This document shows, in pieces, positions 45,466-54,532 of a stretch of DNA of 64,000 nt (the stretch's first letter is position 1; every line of letters begins with the position of its first letter). The notes under the pieces are model-generated. The model was not told the DNA's origin. It ran no database searches and saw only the letters and a program-made list of their open reading frames with translations. The DNA lies in NCBI GenBank assembly GCA_018267285.1, contig JAFDYU010000012.1:165944-229943 (forward strand), read 5' to 3'. Made by a program: the position numbers and the translations under genes. This stretch comes from Bacteroidota bacterium. GTDB taxonomy: Bacteria > Bacteroidota > Bacteroidia > Cytophagales > Cyclobacteriaceae.

Positions 45466-46773
45466 ATGATTGGAGTAACAACTAGTATTATCCTAGATAC
45501 AAGAACCATGAAAAAGGACGGGACTTTTGCTGTAAAGCTTCGCCTCACTTACAACAGAGAACAGAAGTATTATCCTATTAACATCCATTTAACATCTGAA
45601 GATTGGAAGAAAACATTATCCTCTAAACCAAGACAAGAATTTAAGGAACACAGATTATACTTCAACAAGATTGAAGAACGCGCGGTTGACATCATCAAAA
45701 ATTTACAACCATTCTCATTTGAAGGATTCGAAAAGAAATTTGATCAACGACCAGATCGTTCAAAAGATGTATTTTCTTATTTCAACGCCTACATCCAATT
45801 GTTAAATAATGAAAAACGAATTGGGACAGCGGCCAGTTATCAATGCGCTCATAATTCATTTAAAAAATACATAGTATCTAAAAACCGAAAGAAACTGCAT
45901 TTTGAAGATGTAACACCCGAATTATTGATCAATTATGAAAAATGGATGGTCGAAGAAGATAACTCCTCATCTACATCTGGAATATATGCTCGATGTCTTA
46001 GAACTATGTATAACATGGCCATCGAAAACGGGGTGATAGCTCGTGATTTTTATCCCTTTGGCAAAAGGAAATATAAGATTCCAGGCTCCCGAAATGTCAA
46101 GAAAGCACTTGCGCTTCCGGAGATAGAAAAGCTCATAAAGTACAAACCTGTTAATGAAGCAGAAGAACGCGCACGAGATTTTTACATATTCAGCTATTTG
46201 TGCAATGGCGCAAATATAAAAGACATTGCTAAGCTGCAGTTCAAAAACATTTCTTCTTCATCGATTACGTTCATTCGGGAAAAAACGAAAAGAGCAACAA
46301 AGCAAAACTCAAAACCAGTCATCGCAATGATGCTTCCAGAAATAAAAAATATAATCAACAAATGGGGCGTGAATACCAGCTCATCCAATGATTACATCTT
46401 TCAAATCATAAATGATTCAGATGATGATTTAAAGCAATTCAAAAAAATTCAACAAGCAACAAAGACCATTAACAAATACATGAAACGGATTGGAGAGAAA
46501 TTGGGGATCAGCACAAAACTAACGACATATACTGCGAGGCATTCTTTCGCCACAGTTCTTAAAAGATCAGGCGCATCAACTGAATTCATCAGTGAAAGTT
46601 TAGGTCATGCTGATATACACACAACTGAAAATTATCTCGATAGCTTTGAAAATAATCAACGTCTCGAATTCCAGAAACAGCTTTTGAATTTCAACAGCGT
46701 TCATCACCAAGATCGAGAACGGCTAGACAGATCCTTACTTCTCCACCATCGAGAAAATTGCAAAGGCTCTTAA
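45466..46773 (+). CDS. tyrosine recombinase (integrase), CTn/IntDOT-like Bacteroidota type
   Basis: A 435-residue protein from ATG 45466. The N-terminal beta domain (ILDTRTMKKDGTFAVKLRLTYN) is the arm-binding type of mobile Bacteroidota integrases; a SAM-like core-binding domain (about 105-210) follows. The catalytic part has Arg358 and His359 in TARHSFAT, His381 in LGHAD, and Tyr390 in ENYLDSF. The Arg-I position, in CNGANIKDIAKLQ, is Asn250, as CTnDOT IntDOT is known to have Ser there. An integrase at a tRNA-derived site implies an integrated element to its right. No excisionase is identified. Confidence 0.9.
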   Translation: MIGVTTSIILDTRTMKKDGTFAVKLRLTYNREQKYYPINIHLTSEDWKKTLSSKPRQEFKEHRLYFNKIEERAVDIIKNLQPFSFEGFEKKFDQRPDRSKDVFSYFNAYIQLLNNEKRIGTAASYQCAHNSFKKYIVSKNRKKLHFEDVTPELLINYEKWMVEEDNSSSTSGIYARCLRTMYNMAIENGVIARDFYPFGKRKYKIPGSRNVKKALALPEIEKLIKYKPVNEAEERARDFYIFSYLCNGANIKDIAKLQFKNISSSSITFIREKTKRATKQNSKPVIAMMLPEIKNIINKWGVNTSSSNDYIFQIINDSDDDLKQFKKIQQATKTINKYMKRIGEKLGISTKLTTYTARHSFATVLKRSGASTEFISESLGHADIHTTENYLDSFENNQRLEFQKQLLNFNSVHHQDRERLDRSLLLHHRENCKGS

Positions 46774-46800
46774 AATCCATAAAATATTTTCACTTTTCTT

Positions 46801-46897
46801 TTTCGGTAATTGCCTAACCGTGGATTTCGGAAATGGTTTGCTCTGCCATTTTGGCAATCATTTCACCCAGCCTGTTTCGGGTAATTGTTTAGCGTGC
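46801..46897 (+). repeat. pair of near-identical motifs left of the transposase
   Basis: TTTCGGTAATTGCCTAACCGTG near 46801-46821 and TTTCGGGTAATTGTTTAGCGTG near 46876-46897 agree except for a one-base gap and about three changes. They lie just left of the transposase gene and may be repeated binding or end sequences. Confidence 0.4.
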
Positions 46898-48282
46898 TCC
46901 TGAGCGATTGAAATTTGATTTTTCTTCCATCTTTGCGCAAAAAAAAAAAAAATTTATCGTTGAACACACGAACTTCCTATCACACCGAACTTAAATGCCT
47001 GGCTCGTGAGAACCTCCTTACAAAGGATGTATGCGACTTGATTCCACGCTCCAACATCTGGCGCTGGAAGCATGAACCATCAGGCAAATACAAAACCTTT
47101 GATCTCAATTTAAGGGGAACTCAGGATTACGAACTGATCAGATGTTTCTCTCAGAATAAGAAAGCAAAACGCGTTTTCTCGGCTTATGTGCGCTTGGGCA
47201 AATTCTTTGTCGGGCTTGTTCAGGGCATCCCTAAATTCCACAAACAGCTTCGGGAAAATAAACATCAGATAGTCAAAGTGGTTGACCGTGTAAAAGATTC
47301 ACTCGGAATGATAAATGTTTTGAAGTCGTTTGGGGTTTCCGTTCACACCTTTCGCCAATGGAAACTCGATACCGTTACGCCCTGTTTCGAATCCATTGTG
47401 AACCGGTGCAACCGAATTTACCCAACACAACTTTCAAAAACAGAAGTGAGGACGATAAAAGAAAAACTAACGGATCCCCTGCATCAATATTGGCCTATCT
47501 CTTCCATCGCTTTCCATTCTTTGAGAAATGGCTCACTGCCTTTAAGCTTAAACACATGGTACAAGTATGCCAACCGGATGGGGGTGAACCGGCCAAAGCC
47601 AGCCGACCGGAGGAAGAAATTTTTAACGGGCATCCGAGCGAATCGCCCTAACCGGATTTGGCATGCCGACATCACCCGTTTTGTTACGCTGGATAATGTA
47701 ATCCATTACATCTATCTGGTAGTTGATAACTTTTCGAGGAAAATACTTTCGTGGCGCGTTGCCAACAAAGTCAGTGCTTTGATAAGAAGGGAAACCATCG
47801 ATGAAGCTACGAGGCATTTGGAAAACCTGGACGAACACATTTTGCTTCTCACCGATGGTGGCCCGGAAAATTCGCTGAAAGAGTATTTGGAAACCCTTGG
47901 AGTGAAAGTTACTCACCAAAAAGCGATGATCGATGTGCATTGTTCAAACTCGTTGATCGAAGCCCACAATAAGGTGATCAAGTACAACTACCTGTACAGA
48001 AAGCCCATTAACGATGGCTTTCAACTTATCCGAGAGCTCGACTTTTGTTGCAACAATTTCAATGGTCGGCCACATATTTCGCTTAACGGGTTGACTCCTG
48101 ACGAAAGCTATGCAAACGTGAAGCTCGATGATGAACGGCTAAGAAAACTGAAAAAGGAAGCGGGCATCAAAAGAAAGCAGGATAATCTCAAGAACAGGTG
48201 CGGGGTGTGTGCCGCATGAACCAGAAATTAGAAACCCTACTTCTAAAAGTTGATCAGGCCACTTTAAAATCGCTGAACAATT
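46883..48282 (+). mobile_element. putative insertion sequence with DDE transposase
   Basis: AATTGTTTAGCG (46883-46894) and the inverted CGCTGAACAATT (48271-48282) match at 11 of 12 bases and enclose one transposase of normal IS size (about 1.4 kb). No target duplication could be seen outside them, and the inverted repeat is short, so the boundaries are provisional. Confidence 0.45.
46915..48219 (+). CDS. DDE-type transposase (rve core, IS3/IS481-like)
   Basis: A 434-residue transposase. The retroviral-integrase-like core has the metal triad D252 (WHADIT), D314 (LTDGGPEN) and E349 (SLIEAHNK), with the D-E spacing of 34 residues expected of IS3/IS481 groups. An upstream helix-turn-helix-like part (about 95-145) and a Lys-rich N-terminus are present. 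The frame has no ATG at its 5' end: the only plausible start is TTG at 46915, and a run of 14 adenines (46939-46952) follows it. The -1 frame is open across this run, so slippage or an incorrect N-terminus is possible. The end KRKQDNLKNRCGVCAA has two cysteines. Confidence 0.85.
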   Translation: MIFLPSLRKKKKNLSLNTRTSYHTELKCLARENLLTKDVCDLIPRSNIWRWKHEPSGKYKTFDLNLRGTQDYELIRCFSQNKKAKRVFSAYVRLGKFFVGLVQGIPKFHKQLRENKHQIVKVVDRVKDSLGMINVLKSFGVSVHTFRQWKLDTVTPCFESIVNRCNRIYPTQLSKTEVRTIKEKLTDPLHQYWPISSIAFHSLRNGSLPLSLNTWYKYANRMGVNRPKPADRRKKFLTGIRANRPNRIWHADITRFVTLDNVIHYIYLVVDNFSRKILSWRVANKVSALIRRETIDEATRHLENLDEHILLLTDGGPENSLKEYLETLGVKVTHQKAMIDVHCSNSLIEAHNKVIKYNYLYRKPINDGFQLIRELDFCCNNFNGRPHISLNGLTPDESYANVKLDDERLRKLKKEAGIKRKQDNLKNRCGVCAA

Positions 48283-48459
48283 CTTAATTTCGTTGCGTGT
48301 TCCAACATTGAAACACTGATTTGTAAAAAAGTCGTGGGAGTGCCAGTGGGAGTGCCAACGCAAAACGATCTACACCATGCTCGATGCCTTCATTGGGAAG
48401 AAAAAACTAAAGGACGCCCTCTCGAACGTCCTTTCTGATGTGAAGTGAAAAACGAATTC
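48220..48459. other. intergenic stretch between transposase and lipoprotein gene
   Basis: A 240-base gap between convergent genes. It includes the putative right IS end (48271-48282), a short direct repeat GGGAGTGCCA around 48335-48357, and the terminator at 48409-48434. I see no gene in it. Confidence 0.6.
48409..48434 (-). terminator. intrinsic terminator of the Rhs locus
   Basis: Perfect 8-bp stem AAAGGACG/CGTCCTTT (48409-48416 with 48427-48434) followed on the minus strand by a T-rich tail (TTAGTTTTTTCTTC). It lies 26 bases past the stop codon of the lipoprotein gene that closes the operon. Confidence 0.8.
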
Positions 48460-48936
48460 TTATTTCTCGCCCATTGATCGTTCAACGGGGTAAAGGTCAT
48501 AAAAAGAGCTTGTTGTCAGAGTATTAGATTTCTTCGTTACAAAAAACTTAGACTGCCCCCTAGAGAATTTTATTTCTGCATTCATTTCAACAGGTCGGAA
48601 TTGAACTTTCCCATCCAGACCATAATACTGACTTTCGTAAACAATGCTTTTACCTTTAGTAAAAACTAAGCGATAGTAGTTATCTGGAAGATGATCACAG
48701 TTGCATTCAAATCCCAATGCCCGATTAAGTTCGGCTACCGTCATCAATCCTCCAAAAACATAGAGGCTATCCCAATCAAAATCCGTTAGTTCATTTATAT
48801 CCACTAAACATTTCGAAGTATCTTGGCTGCCGCAACTCTCTTCAATGCGATTTGCAACTTTCTCATCGAATGACTTCGAACAACCAATGAATACAAAGAA
48901 AATTACAATTAGAAGACCCCAATTTGCTTTGATCAT
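48460..48936 (-). CDS. lipoprotein, probable immunity protein of the adjacent Rhs toxin
   Basis: About 158 residues from ATG 48936, preferred over an ATG 24 bases upstream because it gives the standard lipoprotein signal (MIKANWGLLIVIFFVFIGC) and overlaps the toxin stop by ATGA, the classic coupled arrangement. The mature part has six cysteines within about 85 residues (ESCGSQDTSKC, FECNCD) and no recognised domain. Its position after the variable C-terminus of the Rhs protein, unusual sequence and lipid anchor fit a polymorphic-toxin immunity factor acting in the periplasm. This is inference from context. Confidence 0.65.
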   Translation of the reverse strand: MIKANWGLLIVIFFVFIGCSKSFDEKVANRIEESCGSQDTSKCLVDINELTDFDWDSLYVFGGLMTVAELNRALGFECNCDHLPDNYYRLVFTKGKSIVYESQYYGLDGKVQFRPVEMNAEIKFSRGQSKFFVTKKSNTLTTSSFYDLYPVERSMGEK

Positions 48937-51900
48937 TGTTCTTTCCTTTTTAGTTGCCATTCTTCAGGTTGCTTTAGGCCATTCTCCCTTAGAGATTGAG
49001 TATTCCCAACAGCTTGCTCATATTGCTTCTGTGTGAGTTTTGCCCTTGTGATCGAATAACCGCCTTTAGTTTCTTGAACAGTCCACATGCCGTTATCTTT
49101 AAATTCATTGATCACAGCTAATGCCAGACCAACGTTAGTAGCATTTGGATTATCTTCTCCGATTCCTTGTCCAATTATATTGTTTAGTAAATCTGCCATA
49201 GCATCTGCTTCCGCCAACTTAGCTTTACCGCCACCAGCTACTGTATAACCATTTGGTGTGACACCAACTTCTGGAACAGTAAATCCTTCATGGGCATAGC
49301 CAGCAGTAGCAGCCATGTCCTTCCCAAATTCTCTTGTAATCATTGCTTGCCAAATTCCGTGACGAAGCGCATTTCTATTTGACCCTTCACCTACCTGACT
49401 CTTAGGATCGTTAATTGTCGCATTTATAGAAAAATTGGCTGCAATCGTTGAAATGTTGTTAGACCCTTCAGTGTATTTCCCAATTGCCATTCCTGTCGGT
49501 GGATGGGCTATTAAAAATGAAAGTTCAGCATTCTTTTGTCTTCTACTTTGTTCTCCTGGTGTCGGAGGCTTGACCGCTTCTAAACCCTCCAACTCAACAT
49601 GCGAAGTAACCTTATTCTCACTGAACGCATACGGACTGTTATAAAGATACTTTTCTGCAAGCGGATCAATATTGAAAAATCTTCCAATATCAGGCTGATG
49701 GTTTCTCCATTTGAAAGAGTCCCAGTTTAATCCCAAATCATATATGTGTTCTTGCCCTTGGAATTTGAATTTGTTAGGCGTGCTGTTCTCACGAGAGTAG
49801 CTATTAAACGCGAGACCGAACGGATAGTAGTCATCGGTCTGCACCACGGGAGATTTGGTATGTGTCACTTTAAAGTCATCGAAGTAAACTTCCACGGGTG
49901 TAGGGCTTTCGTTGGATAACCAAATATACATATATCCGGCCTGCCGGGTTACCACTTGTGCAAAGAGCCTTTCGTGGGGCACGTTGGTGCCGTCTTCTTT
50001 GGCGGTGCCCTGCATCTGCACATAGCCGCCATCGAGCAGCGCATAGCTCCGGTCAAACACCAGGTAGTTTAAAAATGCTTTGGGGGCGTTTGGGTTGTCG
50101 CTGCCGTAGTCGATCAGCCCTGCGTAAGAGAAGGGCGTTGTGCCGTTGGTGGTGTAGCCGGCACCATCTATCACTGTGCCTGCACTCGCTGTACCCGCCA
50201 CGATCTGTGCCAATAATTGTGTGAGTGCTGCGGTGTTGTTGGGGTTGCTGCCGTCCACATACTTGGCGTACACTTCCATGTTTACCGTATCGCCCGGCAT
50301 CACGCTGATGGAGCGTGCCACTCCGTTCACTTCGTTGCTCGAGCCACTCAGTCTTTCGGAGTATGCTGTCACACCGTTGTGCGTGTGATCGAAGAGCGTG
50401 GAGTTCACCGTGCGTGCATCATCGTACCTCAAGAACTGGCTTGCCTCTGTCGTTGCGTTCGCAGTTTCGAACGTGGCTTTGGGTTGGTCGACTTCCTTTT
50501 TGGTAGTGAACGTGAGCCGCACGTTGCCGAGATGGTCTTTGAGGTGATATTGGTATTCTGCATCTACCGGCTGCCAATGCGTTCCGGTGATGGAACGCAG
50601 CTCCATGCTGTTGATAAAGAGTTGTTCCCCTACCACCGGTGCTGACCAAAGCACACCTATTTTCAAACGCCTGATTCCGGTTGGCACGTCAAACTGTTGG
50701 CTTACCAAGGCTTCATTTTGCGAGCCGATTGGTACCTGAGTAGTGTTATAAACAATTTGCGGGTTTCCGCCTGCGATCACGTTTTGCCAGCCGGAAACGA
50801 ACAGGGTGGCTTTGCCGGCTGTACTGCCGGCCACGGTGTACCCCTTCACCCGTATTTCGTAGCGCTTGCCCGGCTCCACCATAATAATGTCGCTCACCAC
50901 ACCGGGGGTGGAGTTACCCTGGTTGCAAATCACTTTCACGTAATTTTCTGAGCCCACGTTAACGGAAGAAAGCGACACCCCTGCGTTTGGCAAAAAACCG
51001 TCTGTATTCTGTGCATCGGGGTTTGAGAATAACTGAGCGTTGGCAACTTGCTGATTATTGATTACCACGCGGCCTTCCTCATGGTTTATGAATTGAAGTT
51101 TCAGGTTTTCGTAAATAAAGTCTCCCTGATAGTCGGTGTTTTTATTTTCCCCTCGGTCGTACGATTCTTTGGCTACCTTGCGTCCGGTGGCGTCATAGTA
51201 AAAATAGACATAGTTGGTTGCCGATTTGGTGACTTTTTCAGGCAAGTTCAGGGAGTTGTAGTTTATACCGGTGATGCCCTTGTTCCTGTCGGTGAGCAAA
51301 TTTCCATTGGTGTCGTAGGCATAGTCATCATCAACCACGTTTCCATCGATGAACCCTTTTTGCTTGTCCCCACCGATGCCCTCGTTTACCCTCAATAATT
51401 GATTTCCCCGGTAGTTGTATTGTAATACATCCATCTGGGCTCCGTTGTCTCCGGTGCGGTTTAGCGACAGAATGTTTCCGTTCAGGTCATAGCTCAAATT
51501 GTCTTCGTGGTAAGATGGAGAGGCAGACCATGCCGTTGTAAATTCATTATGGCTGGCCGACTGAAGCCGGTTCATGGGATCATATTTAAAATTATACCCC
51601 CTCGCCTTGGGTAGACCCAGTGACGAATTGCTGCTGTACTCCATAGCCGAAATATTTCCGTTGTACTGTAGGTCATTTGCCGAAGTAAGCCCCGGTACCG
51701 GATCGTTGTAGTGAAGGTTTAGCCCAAACAAATCGTTGGTGTCATCGTTGGTCGCTCCTCCATCATCCATTGTTTTCGAGTTGTTCATGCTGGTGAGCCA
51801 GCCGCGGATGTTGTAGCGGTAGTCTACGCTTTGCTTAAAGGTGTTCCCACTGTCACCGTTGGTAGAGTAGAGTCTTTTGTCAACAAGTTGGCCGATTTCA

Positions 51901-54497
51901 TTGTATTCATTCTTCGAGAGCAAAACTTCCGGAAGTCCATTTACCGAATGCCAGCTATTAATCAACCGACCCACGTGGTCGTATTCAAATCGCCTGGAAG
52001 TGCTCACAACCGCTGTGCCAACCGAATGGGTAGATTTTGTATTCATCACTTTGCCCACAAAATCGTAGACATTGGTGTTTCTGTCTATGCCCCCTTGTGT
52101 GTTTGTGCTTGCTGTCTGAATGACCCGGTAATGGTCGTCATAGTAGTTTACATTCCAAAGAAAATAGTTGGTCAGTTCCATTAATTTCGTTTTTGTGCCG
52201 GTCACTTTTCCAATGACGTTTGTGAAACTGCTTCCAGCAATTTTATACTGGTCAGGGTATTCGTCAGGCTTATAGTCCATCCGGCTGTCGGCATACAGTG
52301 CCTTGAAGTTATAATTGTCGTAATAGGTAACTGTGTGTACATCGAGCAGGGAAAGGTTGTTGGGAAACACCGTATAACTGTAACCATGGTTATTTGTGGC
52401 ACCATTAAAATACTCACAATAATTTGTGGTGCTTATCAGGGTGCTCATGCCTACCTGATCCACATAACCAGTGTGAGTATAAATACCCGACATAACAGGC
52501 CTGTTCAAAACATCGTATTTGGTAAATGTCCATTGATTTTTCAGCCGTTGGTTGCCGTCTTGGGTAAGTACCAGACGGTCGCGGTTGTCGTAGACCATGT
52601 ACACCCAATCGGCTCCGGGCAATTTCTTAGCAATGAGGCGCCTTCTTCCATCGTATTTATATTGAAACCCAAGGCTATCCACTACAATCCGCTGTGGTGT
52701 CTTTACCTCAATGGGGTCGCTTTGTAAGGTGAAGCCGGTGGCCTTAGTGCTGGTGCAGTTCCAACGGTATTTGCCCTCGGCACTTGCGTTGGTATTGGCG
52801 ATACGATACGTGTTGCCGGTGAGCGGGTCGGCATTGGAGGAAGATATGTCTATCCATGTGTTGTTGCTCGTCTGGAGTTTCTGCCATGTAATGTTAGAGG
52901 TGAAGCTACCTTTGGTGCGCGCAGCGAGGAGCAAGTCGGCCCCCACGCTTAGGGACTGAGTGGGTCTGTCGCTAACGTTTTTTTGTGGGCTGTAGGTAAA
53001 CGTTGTTATCCCCATGTTAACGAGAGGCTCCAAAACTGAAAAATCAAGTTTATTGTTGTTCAATTTTAACATTAAAGTACTATCGGGATGAATGTTATTA
53101 TTCGCCAGGTCAGTAGTAAGATTTGTTATGTTGGTTATCAAGTTATCATCAAAATAAACGAGCACATAACCGTGTGCGTGCTTTGATATATTAAGAAGCG
53201 AAGAGGGTATACTGTTGAATCTGTTGGCATCAGCGGATATGTAATCTAGTTTCGTCAAGTTGGCTACTGAGGGAAAATTTCCGGAAAACTGATTCCCCCA
53301 AATGACTATACCCGATAGGTTGACCCACTTATCCAAACTGGGAAATGTGCCTGAAAATTTGTTGCTGCCAATTTGAAAATCAACCATAGCATTGGAGAAT
53401 TTAGCCATGTCGATCGAACCACTCAATAGATTGTAGTTCGCAATGAATTGTTGCATTATTGTGTGTTTTGAAAAATCTGGCAATTCACCGGTCAACTCGT
53501 TATGGCCCACCCGTAGGGAATAAATACTTGTCAGTTCGCTCATCGAGGCCGGCAGTTCGCCCGATAATTTGTTGTTGTACAGATATAAATACCTGAGCTT
53601 TGACAGATTGCCGATTGAGGCTGGGATGCTTCCGAACAACTGATTGGTGCAAAGCTCAAGGTCTGTAAGGTTAGTTAAATTGCAAATCGATGAAGGTATA
53701 TCTCCTGACAGTTTGTTGTTGCCCAGGTTCAGGGTAACCAAACTCATCAAATCCCCAAGCTCGGGGGGGATGTTTCCGGTGAGTTGATTGTTATTCAATC
53801 TGAGCGTTTGAAGTTTATTCAGATAGCCAATATTTGATGGAATAGTATTTGTCAAATTATTACTTGACAAATCCATATATGTAAGATTTACCAAATTGGA
53901 GAAGTCACCCGGCAACGTGCCCGTTCGGTGGGTGTTGTTCAAATCTAGTATTGCCAGGTTCGGAAGGCTAGTTGTAATCCATGTTGGAATAGGTGCCGGG
54001 TCTAGTCCACTGCAATTGCGAAGCGAAAAGGTTGTCAATGAGGTTAGCAAAGATAAATCTGGTATTTGGCCGTGTAGGGTTGCCTGATTGCCAAGATTGA
54101 GAATGGTTAGCGATGTCAACTGGTTTAAGAATTGCGGAATATCGGTTAGGGCAGTGGCGTAAAACTGAAGGGTTTTCAGGGCTTTGAGGTTTGCAATGGC
54201 TGAAGGTATTTTCCCAACAACGTTGTTCCCAGTATAAACCACCCCTGTCACATCCCCGTTCGTCACTGTCACTCCGTACCAAGTTGCCATCTGAGAGGCC
54301 GTAGCGGTTGCAGGCCAGTTGCCGGGAGTGGGCCAGTTGGTTTTTGTTGTCCAACTGGCTCCTCCCAGGCTGTCGTAAATGGCTTTCAATGCCTGGAACT
54401 CCTGGTCATCGGGCACAAGGTTGGTCTGAGCAAAGACATGAAAACCACTTGAGGCAATCAGGAAGGTAACCGTTAGTGAAAAAAATCTTAAGTTCAT
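48933..54497 (-). CDS. exported LRR-YD/Rhs polymorphic toxin with variable C-terminal domain
   Basis: An 1,854-residue exported protein (signal MNLRFFSLTVTFLIASSGFHVFAQ). Residues about 60-480 are leucine-rich repeats of the plant-specific type (LTYMDLSSNNLTNTIPSNIG, LRLNNNQLTGNIPPELGDL). An Ig-like stretch precedes the YD region that starts near 612 (FQYKYDGRRRLIAKKLPG) and runs to the Rhs core (DHLGNVRLTF near 1380; NIDPLAEKY near 1611). After LEGLEAV comes the variable end, with N-A-L-R-H-G-I-W near 1710 and AHE near 1736, resembling DUF6973-type toxin domains. It overlaps the lipoprotein gene by 4 bases. The missing DUF6443 domain is encoded by the gene before it. Confidence 0.85.
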   Translation of the reverse strand: MNLRFFSLTVTFLIASSGFHVFAQTNLVPDDQEFQALKAIYDSLGGASWTTKTNWPTPGNWPATATASQMATWYGVTVTNGDVTGVVYTGNNVVGKIPSAIANLKALKTLQFYATALTDIPQFLNQLTSLTILNLGNQATLHGQIPDLSLLTSLTTFSLRNCSGLDPAPIPTWITTSLPNLAILDLNNTHRTGTLPGDFSNLVNLTYMDLSSNNLTNTIPSNIGYLNKLQTLRLNNNQLTGNIPPELGDLMSLVTLNLGNNKLSGDIPSSICNLTNLTDLELCTNQLFGSIPASIGNLSKLRYLYLYNNKLSGELPASMSELTSIYSLRVGHNELTGELPDFSKHTIMQQFIANYNLLSGSIDMAKFSNAMVDFQIGSNKFSGTFPSLDKWVNLSGIVIWGNQFSGNFPSVANLTKLDYISADANRFNSIPSSLLNISKHAHGYVLVYFDDNLITNITNLTTDLANNNIHPDSTLMLKLNNNKLDFSVLEPLVNMGITTFTYSPQKNVSDRPTQSLSVGADLLLAARTKGSFTSNITWQKLQTSNNTWIDISSSNADPLTGNTYRIANTNASAEGKYRWNCTSTKATGFTLQSDPIEVKTPQRIVVDSLGFQYKYDGRRRLIAKKLPGADWVYMVYDNRDRLVLTQDGNQRLKNQWTFTKYDVLNRPVMSGIYTHTGYVDQVGMSTLISTTNYCEYFNGATNNHGYSYTVFPNNLSLLDVHTVTYYDNYNFKALYADSRMDYKPDEYPDQYKIAGSSFTNVIGKVTGTKTKLMELTNYFLWNVNYYDDHYRVIQTASTNTQGGIDRNTNVYDFVGKVMNTKSTHSVGTAVVSTSRRFEYDHVGRLINSWHSVNGLPEVLLSKNEYNEIGQLVDKRLYSTNGDSGNTFKQSVDYRYNIRGWLTSMNNSKTMDDGGATNDDTNDLFGLNLHYNDPVPGLTSANDLQYNGNISAMEYSSNSSLGLPKARGYNFKYDPMNRLQSASHNEFTTAWSASPSYHEDNLSYDLNGNILSLNRTGDNGAQMDVLQYNYRGNQLLRVNEGIGGDKQKGFIDGNVVDDDYAYDTNGNLLTDRNKGITGINYNSLNLPEKVTKSATNYVYFYYDATGRKVAKESYDRGENKNTDYQGDFIYENLKLQFINHEEGRVVINNQQVANAQLFSNPDAQNTDGFLPNAGVSLSSVNVGSENYVKVICNQGNSTPGVVSDIIMVEPGKRYEIRVKGYTVAGSTAGKATLFVSGWQNVIAGGNPQIVYNTTQVPIGSQNEALVSQQFDVPTGIRRLKIGVLWSAPVVGEQLFINSMELRSITGTHWQPVDAEYQYHLKDHLGNVRLTFTTKKEVDQPKATFETANATTEASQFLRYDDARTVNSTLFDHTHNGVTAYSERLSGSSNEVNGVARSISVMPGDTVNMEVYAKYVDGSNPNNTAALTQLLAQIVAGTASAGTVIDGAGYTTNGTTPFSYAGLIDYGSDNPNAPKAFLNYLVFDRSYALLDGGYVQMQGTAKEDGTNVPHERLFAQVVTRQAGYMYIWLSNESPTPVEVYFDDFKVTHTKSPVVQTDDYYPFGLAFNSYSRENSTPNKFKFQGQEHIYDLGLNWDSFKWRNHQPDIGRFFNIDPLAEKYLYNSPYAFSENKVTSHVELEGLEAVKPPTPGEQSRRQKNAELSFLIAHPPTGMAIGKYTEGSNNISTIAANFSINATINDPKSQVGEGSNRNALRHGIWQAMITREFGKDMAATAGYAHEGFTVPEVGVTPNGYTVAGGGKAKLAEADAMADLLNNIIGQGIGEDNPNATNVGLALAVINEFKDNGMWTVQETKGGYSITRAKLTQKQYEQAVGNTQSLRENGLKQPEEWQLKRKEQ

Positions 54498-54532
54498 TTG
54501 CGTGGGTTTCGTTTACGTGTAAACCAATTTTA

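Noticed and set aside
48335-48357. Short direct repeat GGGAGTGCCA after the transposase
   Set aside because: Only two copies, not placed like a target-site duplication or CRISPR spacer pattern.
54498-54532. Frameshift as the cause of the split Rhs protein
   Set aside because: The second gene begins with a complete signal peptide and LRR domain, so a simple frameshift cannot join them. Misassembly is still possible and is listed as a test.
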